Origin: Bacillota bacterium
GTDB lineage: Bacteria; Bacillota; Sulfobacillia; Symbiobacteriales; Symbiobacteriaceae
Direction of reading: 5' to 3'
DNA length: 7,269 nucleotides
NCBI GenBank assembly: GCA_028287415.1
Contig: JAQBPS010000535.1
Span: 1-7,269, forward strand
Position numbers and translations under genes: made by a program. The notes under the pieces were generated by a model. The model was not told the origin of the DNA, did not search any database, and saw only the letters and a program-made list of their open reading frames with translations. Below, piece after piece: positions 1 to 5,080 of this stretch. Numbering within the stretch: position 1 is the stretch's first letter; each line of letters opens with the position of its first letter.

Positions 1-411
1 GAAGCCGTTGTAATCGATGCGGACATAGCCGTCCACACTGATGCCGAGCAACTTCTCCATCGTCTGCACCGCAACCTCCGGGCCCTTCGCACCGCCATAG
101 GCGTGGGCATGCGCCAGCTTATCCGGCGAGACACAGTACTGGAGGCCCGCGCACGGGATGTCCACGAGCGTGTCCCGCGGCAGCGAGATCAGGCTGACCA
201 GCCCCTGCGCCGGATCGATGTGGGCCAGGACCATCACGTCCGTGCGAGTCTTGTCCTCATCAACACCCATGAGCAAGATGTTTTTCGGCCCGGCGCCGCC
301 CTGGAACGCGTTGACCGCGATGCCGCCGAGCACGAGCACCAGGACTGCGATCAGGATCGGCCAGAGAGCGCTGGCGCTGGATTTTTGCGCGGCACGTACC
401 GACCTGGGCAT
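1..411 (-). CDS. LytR-CpsA-Psr (LCP) family cell-wall glycopolymer ligase, 5' part
   Basis: LCP proteins are membrane-anchored enzymes that move lipid-linked glycopolymers (teichoic acids, capsule) onto peptidoglycan outside the cell. The reading frame, starting with ATG at 411-409, gives 137 codons and remains open at the window edge, so most of the catalytic domain is missing. Visible parts in order are a short basic N-terminus, one membrane segment at about residues 16-36 (start LWPILIAVLVLVLGG), the LCP opening strand KNILLMGVD at 43-51, RTD at 56-58, SLPRDT at 76-81 and HAYGG at 103-107. These match the N-terminal half of the LCP fold, including the Arg/Asp residues that handle pyrophosphate and metal. 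A GGAGG (complement of 424-428) lies 12 bases before the ATG, rather far but plausible. Two cysteines, C87 and C93, sit in a short segment after the PRDT motif. The gene is transcribed away from ruvC, so it belongs to a separate unit. The family is clear; the exact substrate cannot be read. Confidence 0.9.
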   Translation of the reverse strand, partial: MPRSVRAAQKSSASALWPILIAVLVLVLGGIAVNAFQGGAGPKNILLMGVDEDKTRTDVMVLAHIDPAQGLVSLISLPRDTLVDIPCAGLQYCVSPDKLAHAHAYGGAKGPEVAVQTMEKLLGISVDGYVRIDYNGF

Positions 412-592
412 TACAATGACTCGCCTCCGCTATCTAAAAGGTGTAAAATTTAGTCGCAGCGATTTACCACATACTGAGAATACCATGCCTATATCTGGTC
501 AGTAATCGCCAACTCCGGCAGGAGAGAGCGGTTGCTTTCCCGAACCTATCAACGTTCAGACCCGGCTTCATTCTTGCGGGGGTGCTTTCGTT
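412..592. promoter_or_regulatory. Divergent intergenic region between the LCP gene and ruvC
   Basis: This 181-base gap separates two divergent genes, so promoters for both must lie here or nearby. It is visibly richer in A and T (about 430-500) than the flanking genes. I see no convincing paired -35/-10 for a housekeeping sigma factor on either strand. Two short inverted repeats are present: GCGATT (459-464) with AATCGC (504-509), and TACTGA (472-477) with TCAGTA (499-504). Both could be chance or an operator. A ruvC ribosome binding site, GGGGGTG, lies at 578-584, 8 bases before the TTG start. Confidence 0.5.
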
Positions 593-1090
593 TTGCGAAT
601 CCTGGGCATTGACCCTGGCACGGCCATCATGGGCTACGGCCTGGTGGAGAGCGCCGGCAGCCGGGAGTGGGCGGTCGCCTACGGCGCGCTGCGCACGCCC
701 GCTGGCATGTTGGCGGAGAAGCGCCTCCAGGCGCTCTACAGCGGGGTCGTCGACCTGATTTTGACCTATAAACCCGAGGCGCTGGCGGTGGAGGAACTCT
801 TCTTCGGCCGCAACGTGACCACGGCGATTCATGTGGGACAGGCCCGTGGCGTCGTGCTGCTGGCCGCCGCCGACAACGGTATTCCGCTCCGTGAGTTCAC
901 GCCGATGCAGGTGAAAATGGCGGTGACCGGCTACGGCCGTGCCGATAAAAAACAGGTGCAGGCCATGGTCAAGACGCTGCTCAATCTGCAGGAGACCCCG
1001 AAGCCGGACGACGTCGCTGACGCGCTGGCCGTGGGCATCGCTGCACTACATGGTTCGAACCTCGCATCCCGGCTGGGGGGGTTGCAGTAG
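593..1090 (+). CDS. ruvC: Holliday junction endonuclease RuvC
   Basis: RuvC is the dimeric, metal-dependent nuclease that cuts four-way DNA junctions symmetrically after RuvAB branch migration. The 165-residue protein is of usual family length and starts with MRILGIDPG, the expected N-terminus, from a TTG codon preceded by GGGGGTG. All four acidic catalytic positions are present: D7, E67 (in [10 protein letters not shown]), D140 and D143 (in PDDVADALA), matching the E. coli quartet D7/E66/D138/D141. The conserved GQARGV stretch (82-87) and the basic region [14 protein letters not shown] (113-126) are intact. The stop codon TAG abuts the ruvA ATG directly, so the two genes are almost certainly co-transcribed and probably translationally coupled. 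There is nothing unusual apart from the TTG start. Identity is certain from motifs and context. Confidence 0.97.
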   Translation: MRILGIDPGTAIMGYGLVESAGSREWAVAYGALRTPAGMLAEKRLQALYSGVVDLILTYKPEALAVEELFFGRNVTTAIHVGQARGVVLLAAADNGIPLREFTPMQVKMAVTGYGRADKKQVQAMVKTLLNLQETPKPDDVADALAVGIAALHGSNLASRLGGLQ

Positions 1091-1729
1091 ATGATCGCAC
1101 ATGTTCGCGGCCTCCTGGCGCTCACTGCCAGCGAATCCGTTGTGGTTGATGTCGGCGGGGTGGGCTACCGCTGCCTCGTCCCGACCAGCACCCGCGCCCG
1201 GCTGCCCGGTGCGGGCCAGGAGGTGCTGCTGTACACCTCCATGCAGGTCCGTGAGGACAGCATGACCCTGTACGGCTTCCTGACCCAGGAGGAGTACGAC
1301 CTGTTCGAGCTGCTGCTGCGGGTTGACGGCATCGGTCCCAAGGTGGCCCTGGGCATGCTCTCAGCCACCAGCACGCCGGAGAGCCTGCGCCGTGCGATCG
1401 CCTTTGAGGACCTGACGGCGCTCTGCCGGGTGCCCGGCATCGGCAAGAAGACGGCCCAGCGCATTGTGCTGGAGCTGAAGGACAAGGTGGGCGCCATCGG
1501 GCCGGTCCCCGCCCTGGGCGACGCAGCGCTGGCCGAGGGGGCAGGTGCTGCGGCCGACGCTACTACCGACAGCTATCGCGACGCCCTGGATGCGCTGATG
1601 CAGTTGGGCTACAGCCGTGTGGAGGCCGCACAGTCCCTCGAGAAGGCGAAGCAGGAGGCCGGCGAAGAGCCCGAGCCACGGGTCGAAACGCTGGTCCGCC
1701 TCGGGCTGAAGCATCTTTTCCGGGGGTAA
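1091..1729 (+). CDS. ruvA: Holliday junction branch migration complex subunit RuvA
   Basis: RuvA is the tetrameric protein that holds the Holliday junction in an open square form and loads the RuvB motor. The 212-residue product is close to the usual length of about 200. Domain I (about 1-63) is the OB-fold, starting MIAHVRGLL. It carries the acidic pin residues E55 and D56 in VREDSMTLYGF, at the same numbers as in E. coli. Domain II holds two helix-hairpin-helix motifs, VDGIGPKVAL (78-87) and VPGIGKKTAQRI (114-125). An Ala/Gly-rich flexible linker follows (about 135-158). Domain III (about 160-212, DALDALMQLGY) is the RuvB-contacting module. The ATG follows the ruvC stop with no gap, and a run of seven G (1075-1081) inside the ruvC end serves as ribosome binding site. 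The linker is slightly long, which fits the 212-residue total. Confidence 0.97.
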   Translation: MIAHVRGLLALTASESVVVDVGGVGYRCLVPTSTRARLPGAGQEVLLYTSMQVREDSMTLYGFLTQEEYDLFELLLRVDGIGPKVALGMLSATSTPESLRRAIAFEDLTALCRVPGIGKKTAQRIVLELKDKVGAIGPVPALGDAALAEGAGAAADATTDSYRDALDALMQLGYSRVEAAQSLEKAKQEAGEEPEPRVETLVRLGLKHLFRG

Positions 1730-1735
1730 CAGAGC

Positions 1736-2779
1736 ATGCAAGAAGACCGCTTCCTCTCCGGCGCCCAGAAGCCGGAAGATATCCGTTTGGACGACACGCT
1801 CCGCCCGCAGCGCCTGGCCGATTATCCGGGACAGGACCGGGTCAAAGAGGAGCTTTCGATCTACATCGCTGCCGCCAAGCAGCGGGGCGACGCCCTCGAC
1901 CATGTCCTGCTCTACGGCCCTCCGGGCCTGGGCAAGACGACCCTGGCACAGATCATCGCCCACGAGCTGGGCGTCAACTTCCGGGTCACATCCGGCCCGG
2001 CGATCACGCACCCCGGCGATCTGGCGGCGATCCTGACCCAGCTCGCCGAACGGGATGTCCTCTTTGTCGACGAGATCCACCGGATGAACCGGCTGATCGA
2101 GGAGACGCTCTACCCCGCCATGGAGGACTTTGCCCTCGACATTATCCTGGGCAAGGGTCCGAGCGCCCGCACGCTGCGGCTGGATCTGCCGAAGTTCACG
2201 CTGATCGGTGCCACGACCCGGTACGGGGCGCTCACATCGCCACTCCGGGACCGCTTCGGCGTAGTCTCACAGCTCCAGTTTTACTCGGTGGAGCATCTGA
2301 CCGACATTCTCGTGCGGGCCGCCCGCATTCTCAAGGTCGACCTTGCGCCCGACGGCGCGGAGGAGATCGCCCGCCGGTCACGCGGGACGCCCCGCATCGC
2401 CAACCGGCTGCTCAAGCGGCTGCGGGACTTCGCTCAGGTCAAGGCGAACGGGCACATCACCCGGGAGGTGGCGGACGCCGGCCTCCGCATGATGGAGGTG
2501 GACCCGCTGGGCCTGGACAAGGTGGACCACAAGGTGCTGCTGGCGATTATCCAGATGTACGGGGGCGGCCCCGTCGGCCTGGATACCCTGGCGGCGGCCA
2601 CCAGCGAGGAATCCGAGACGATCGAGGATGTGTACGAGCCCTATTTGATGCAGATGGGCTTCCTCCAGCGTACGCCCCGGGGCCGCATCGCGACACGGGC
2701 CGCGTACGATTATCTCGGATTGCCCTTCGCGGAGCACCCGGACGGAAACCCAAACGGGGGTCAAGGCCGTCTATTCTAA
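1736..2779 (+). CDS. ruvB: Holliday junction branch migration ATPase RuvB
   Basis: RuvB is the AAA+ hexameric motor that drives branch migration with RuvA. The 347-residue protein has the normal length. Visible motifs are the RuvB N-terminus [12 protein letters not shown] (22-33), Walker [10 protein letters not shown] (61-69, Lys67), Walker [11 protein letters not shown] (109-118, D112 and E113), sensor 1 IGATTRYG (157-164), and the arginine-finger segment SPLRDRFG (168-175, probable finger Arg171). Sensor 2 lies near [12 protein letters not shown], and a C-terminal winged-helix DNA-binding domain follows (about 260-335). The ruvA stop is 6 bases upstream and GGGGGT (1722-1727) is the ribosome binding site, so the three ruv genes form one operon. 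The C-terminal end, rich in Gly, Asn and Pro, is ordinary. No key residue is missing. Confidence 0.97.
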   Translation: MQEDRFLSGAQKPEDIRLDDTLRPQRLADYPGQDRVKEELSIYIAAAKQRGDALDHVLLYGPPGLGKTTLAQIIAHELGVNFRVTSGPAITHPGDLAAILTQLAERDVLFVDEIHRMNRLIEETLYPAMEDFALDIILGKGPSARTLRLDLPKFTLIGATTRYGALTSPLRDRFGVVSQLQFYSVEHLTDILVRAARILKVDLAPDGAEEIARRSRGTPRIANRLLKRLRDFAQVKANGHITREVADAGLRMMEVDPLGLDKVDHKVLLAIIQMYGGGPVGLDTLAAATSEESETIEDVYEPYLMQMGFLQRTPRGRIATRAAYDYLGLPFAEHPDGNPNGGQGRLF

Positions 2780-2802
2780 ATGAGTACGCTTTGCAGTCTT
2801 CG

Positions 2803-2844
2803 TTTTTGGGGGAAACGGCAGGACCAGGGTCCTACCCCCACAAA
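2803..2844. repeat. Nested inverted repeat between ruvB and sigI
   Basis: The inner palindrome AGGACC-AG-GGTCCT (2820-2833) sits inside outer arms TGGGGG (2807-2812) and CCCCCA (2835-2840). After one mismatch the outer arms extend as TTT (2803-2805) and AAA (2842-2844). Seven unpaired bases lie on the left side and one on the right, so in RNA it would form a stem with a bulge. No T-run follows on the plus strand, and the T-run is at its 5' side, so it is not a standard plus-strand terminator. The right arm contains the ACCCCC that could serve as a SigI -35 element. It may therefore be an operator, a leader hairpin or a G/C-rich coincidence. Confidence 0.5.
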
Positions 2845-2855
2845 CCCGATTCGAT
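2834..2855 (+). promoter_or_regulatory. Candidate SigI-type promoter upstream of sigI
   Basis: ACCCCC (2834-2839) is followed after 12 bases by CGAT (2852-2855), 34 bases before the sigI start codon. From what I recall of the Bacillus and Clostridium thermocellum SigI literature, SigI promoters carry an ACCCCC-like -35 and a CGAA-like -10, and sigI-rsgI operons are commonly autoregulated. The match at -35 is exact; the -10 differs at its last base. In a GC-rich genome a C-run is not rare, so location is the main support. Confidence 0.4.
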
Positions 2856-2875
2856 GGTCCGTACTACTAAGCAGC

Positions 2876-2884
2876 GAGAGGTGA
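2876..2884 (+). promoter_or_regulatory. Ribosome binding site deciding the sigI start
   Basis: GAGAGGTGA ends 5 bases before the GTG at 2890 and is the only good Shine-Dalgarno match in the region. It favours GTG 2890 over the in-frame upstream candidates TTG 2791, ATG 2854 and GTG 2881. The 250-residue protein so defined matches the usual length and N-terminus of SigI. Confidence 0.7.
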
Positions 2885-2889
2885 ACGCC

Positions 2890-3642
2890 GTGCTGGGGTT
2901 TCTGCTGAACCTCTCGGGTAACTCCGATCCGCCTGCACAGTCCCATGTAGAAAAGTTGCTGGAGCCGGCTCGGAACGGCGACAAACAGGCCCGGGAGGAC
3001 CTTCTGCGGCAGTACACCCCACTGGTGTTGCGTGTTGGCAGCCAGGTCTCCGGCCGCTACCTCCAGATCGGTCGCGATGAGGAGGTCTCCGTCGGCCTGC
3101 TCGCGCTCAACGAGGCCATTGACCGGTTCGACCCGGTGCGTGGCGCCTCGTTCATCTCCTTCGCGGAGATGGTGATCAAGCGCAGGCTGATTGACTACTA
3201 CCGCCGCCACAAGGGGCGGGGGGAGATCCCGCTGAGCGAACTCGAGACGGAGGATGAGGAGGGCAACCTGCTCCAGTCCGTCGAGCAGCGCACGGCGATC
3301 GAACGCTACACACAGGAGCAGGAGTCCGATGACCGCAAGCACGAGATCCTCCGGTACACCAAGCGCCTGGCCGACTTCGGCATCAGGTTCAGTGAACTGG
3401 TCGAGATCTGTCCCAAGCATGAGGATGCCCGGGAACGGGCGCTGGAGGCTGCCCGGCTGGTGGCGTTCAACCCACCCTTTGCTCAGCACATGCAGAGCAA
3501 GCGGGAGTTGCCGCTCAAGCAGCTGGAGGAGCGGGTCGGTGTTAGCCGTAAGACTTTGGAGCGACAGCGTAAATACATCATTGCGGTGGCTCTGATTATG
3601 CTTGAAGACTTTTATCATCTTAAGCATTACATCGCCGGGTAG
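2890..3642 (+). CDS. sigI: RNA polymerase sigma factor SigI
   Basis: SigI is an alternative sigma-70-family factor of Firmicutes. It is linked to heat and cell-envelope stress in Bacillus and to polysaccharide sensing in cellulolytic clostridia. With the GTG start chosen from its ribosome binding site the product is 250 residues, close to Bacillus SigI. Region 2 spans about 38-106, with GLLALNEAIDRFDP (69-82) and FISFAEMVIKRRLIDYYRR (88-106), which includes the core-binding and -10 recognition segments. The middle part carries the family signature ILRYTKRLADFGIRFSEL and CPKHEDARERA. The C-terminal helix-turn-helix, LPLKQLEERVGVSRKTLERQ (207-226), followed by RKYIIA, is highly SigI-like. There is no sigma region 3 and no classical region 4, as expected for this family. 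rsgI follows after 27 bases, the normal arrangement. A longer N-terminus from TTG 2791 or ATG 2854 is possible but lacks a ribosome binding site. Confidence 0.93.
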   Translation: MLGFLLNLSGNSDPPAQSHVEKLLEPARNGDKQAREDLLRQYTPLVLRVGSQVSGRYLQIGRDEEVSVGLLALNEAIDRFDPVRGASFISFAEMVIKRRLIDYYRRHKGRGEIPLSELETEDEEGNLLQSVEQRTAIERYTQEQESDDRKHEILRYTKRLADFGIRFSELVEICPKHEDARERALEAARLVAFNPPFAQHMQSKRELPLKQLEERVGVSRKTLERQRKYIIAVALIMLEDFYHLKHYIAG

Positions 3643-3669
3643 GCTTCTGGACAGTAGGGGGCGTTCAGC

Positions 3670-5004
3670 GTGGGGAAGGGGATTCTGCTGGAGTTGCATG
3701 GCCGCAACGCGGTTGTCATGACTTCGCAGGGTGAGTTCAAGCGGGTCGCCGTGCCGACGGGCGCCTGGGACGTCGGTGACGAAATCGACTATGCGGAAAC
3801 CCGGGGAGTCGCCTGGCAGCGCTGGGGGCTCACTGCTGCCGCGGCTGTCGTGCTGATGCTGTCGCCGGTCGGCTACCAGAGCTGGGCTCTGGCGCAGCCC
3901 GTGTCGGTGGTGACGGTCGACATCAACCCGAGCCTGCGGCTCACGCTGAACAAAAACGAGCAGGTGCTGAGCGCCGAGGGGCTGAACGCCGACGGCGTGA
4001 CGCTGCTGCAGGGTGTGGACTGGAAGCGGCGGCCGTTGGGGGACGTCGTCGCGAAACTGACCGCTCAGGCCGTTGAGATCGGCAAGCTGAACCTCGCGGA
4101 CGAGGCCGGCGCAGTGGTGGTCGCGGTCGCGTCCGCCAGGCAGCAGGAGCTGCCGCAGGGCCAGGCTGACACAATCGCCACGGACGCCCGGACGGCGATC
4201 GAGGCGGAGGTGAAGCAGCAGGGTAAGAACCGTGCTGTCGCCCCGGTGACCAACGTGCCGGTCCTGCAGGGGACGGCCCAGGAGAAGGCCACCGCCGACG
4301 CACAGGGGTTGTCGCTGGGGCAGTCCCTGATGCTGGAGGAGATCCAGCGCAACCAGCCAGGCACGGCAGTGGCGCCGGAGCAGATGAAGAAGCTCGGCCC
4401 GAGCAAGCTCCTCAAGCAGTTGCAGATCAATCCCGGCCCGCTCTTCGACCAGGCCGAGCAGCACCATGGCGGCAAGGGGCACCAGAGCAGCGATAATGCT
4501 GCCGGCGGGGGCTCCCAGGACAACAACCCCGGCATCGTCACGCCGGTGGAGAGCCCGATCCCGACATTGAAGCCCGCTGACGACAACGCCAAGCCCGTTG
4601 ACGACAAGGCCAAGCCTGCTGACGACAAGGCCAAGCCTGGTGCGCCGGATCAGGGCAAGCCGCCGGGTCAGACGGGCAAGCCGAAGGATGACGGCAAGGG
4701 CAATCAGGGTGGCAACCAGGGTGGCAACCAGGGTGGCAACCAGGGTGGCCAGAACCATGATGTCAAACTGCCAGCACCGCCGGTGGCTCTGCCCAAACCC
4801 CCGGTGATCAAGGATCCACTGAAGGGCAATGGGCAAAAAGAGGGCGACACCCGGCCGAAGGGCTCCGGGTCAAGGTCCGGCGGCCATATCGATGAGGGCG
4901 ACGACCACAATGGTGGTCGCCTTTCCCGCGAGCAGCAACCGGGCGGCGCGGGCCAGGGCAACCAAAAAGGTGATGACAAGGGGAACGGTGGCAAGCACCC
5001 GTAG
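3670..5004 (+). CDS. rsgI: Membrane anti-sigma factor RsgI with low-complexity extracellular tail
   Basis: RsgI sequesters SigI at the membrane and releases it after an outside signal and stepwise proteolysis. The 444-residue protein starts at GTG, with AGGGGGCG at 3656-3663 as ribosome binding site. Residues 1-50 form the cytoplasmic RsgI N-terminal SigI-binding domain (GKGILLELHGRNAVVMTSQG, then VPTGAWDVGDEI). One membrane span lies at about 53-75. The extracytoplasmic core (about 77-235) opens with VVTVDINPSLRLTLN (80-94), the conserved family motif. Cleavage of the Asn-Pro bond (here N86-P87) has been reported for other RsgI proteins. Residues LGPSKLLKQLQ near 240 look like the end of the conserved part. 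From about 250 to 444 the chain is hydrophilic and repetitive (Lys, Asp, Pro, Gly, Gln, Asn), with two tandem repeats and no recognisable binding or hydrolase domain. Bacillus RsgI also has a disordered tail; clostridial homologues often end in carbohydrate-binding modules. The ligand is unknown. Confidence 0.9.
   Translation: MGKGILLELHGRNAVVMTSQGEFKRVAVPTGAWDVGDEIDYAETRGVAWQRWGLTAAAAVVLMLSPVGYQSWALAQPVSVVTVDINPSLRLTLNKNEQVLSAEGLNADGVTLLQGVDWKRRPLGDVVAKLTAQAVEIGKLNLADEAGAVVVAVASARQQELPQGQADTIATDARTAIEAEVKQQGKNRAVAPVTNVPVLQGTAQEKATADAQGLSLGQSLMLEEIQRNQPGTAVAPEQMKKLGPSKLLKQLQINPGPLFDQAEQHHGGKGHQSSDNAAGGGSQDNNPGIVTPVESPIPTLKPADDNAKPVDDKAKPADDKAKPGAPDQGKPPGQTGKPKDDGKGNQGGNQGGNQGGNQGGQNHDVKLPAPPVALPKPPVIKDPLKGNGQKEGDTRPKGSGSRSGGHIDEGDDHNGGRLSREQQPGGAGQGNQKGDDKGNGGKHP
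4570..4641 (+). repeat. 21-base tandem repeat in rsgI (KPxDDxA)
   Basis: Three full 21-base units (4570-4590, 4591-4611, 4612-4632) and a partial fourth encode KPADDNA, KPVDDKA, KPADDKA and KPGAP (residues 301 onward). The units are in codon phase and nearly identical, so copy number can change without a frameshift. They build a charged, Pro-spaced extended segment in the extracellular tail. Confidence 0.9.
4702..4749 (+). repeat. 12-base tandem repeat in rsgI (NQGG x4)
   Basis: Four 12-base units encode NQGG four times (residues 345-360). The last three units are identical at DNA level (AACCAGGGTGGC) and the first differs by one base. Such perfect repeats suggest recent slippage-driven expansion. 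The array is in frame, so length changes would alter only the tail. Confidence 0.93.
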
Positions 5005-5038
5005 TCCGGCAGAGCGGGCGACACAGCCAACTACATAG

Positions 5039-5066
5039 TTCGTAGCCCCTGGCGGAAATCTACGAA
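5039..5066. repeat. Perfect 7-bp inverted repeat before the spoIID-like gene
   Basis: TTCGTAG (5039-5045) and CTACGAA (5060-5066) are exact reverse complements separated by 14 bases. The right arm ends one base before the ribosome binding site GGCGGTGG (5067-5074). A second small inverted repeat, AACTA-CA-TAGTT (5029-5040), overlaps the left arm. No T-run follows, so a terminator for rsgI is unlikely. A protein-binding operator or an RNA hairpin affecting translation initiation would fit the position. Confidence 0.6.
5044..5066 (+). promoter_or_regulatory. Weak SigI-like promoter candidate before the spoIID-like gene
   Basis: AGCCCC (5044-5049) is followed after 13 bases by CGAA (5063-5066), close in spacing to the ACCCCC-N12-CGAT arrangement before sigI. 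The -35 part differs by one base and the -10 part fits. CGAA lies only 14 bases before the TTG start, which leaves very little leader and argues against it. I found no sigma-E-like promoter, which a sporulation spoIID would normally have. Confidence 0.2.
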
Positions 5067-5080
5067 GGCGGTGGATCGCG

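Noticed and set aside
103..453. Plus-strand open frames over the left end.
   Set aside because: They are opposite the well-supported LCP gene, have no family motifs, and have no ribosome binding site of note.
459..509. Operator-like inverted repeats in the divergent gap.
   Set aside because: Six-bp arms with long or irregular spacing. I cannot separate them from chance, so they are noted only in the intergenic entry.
511..524. Small hairpin CTCC-GGCA-GGAG upstream of ruvC.
   Set aside because: Only four base pairs, which is common by chance in GC-rich DNA. There is no T-run and no other support.
2803..2844. Rho-independent terminator for the ruv operon.
   Set aside because: The hairpin is bulged and is followed by ACAAACCC, not a T-run. 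The T-run is at the 5' side.
2791..2889. Longer N-termini for SigI from TTG 2791, ATG 2854 or GTG 2881.
   Set aside because: None has a ribosome binding site at a proper distance, the extra residues do not resemble SigI, and the segment contains the nested inverted repeat and likely promoter.
2776..4836. A 686-codon open frame on the minus strand opposite sigI and rsgI.
   Set aside because: Its product is Leu/Arg/His-rich with no recognisable domain. It includes the antisense reading of the rsgI repeats (LVAT repeats), and it overlaps two clear genes. Long antisense frames are expected in GC-rich coding DNA.
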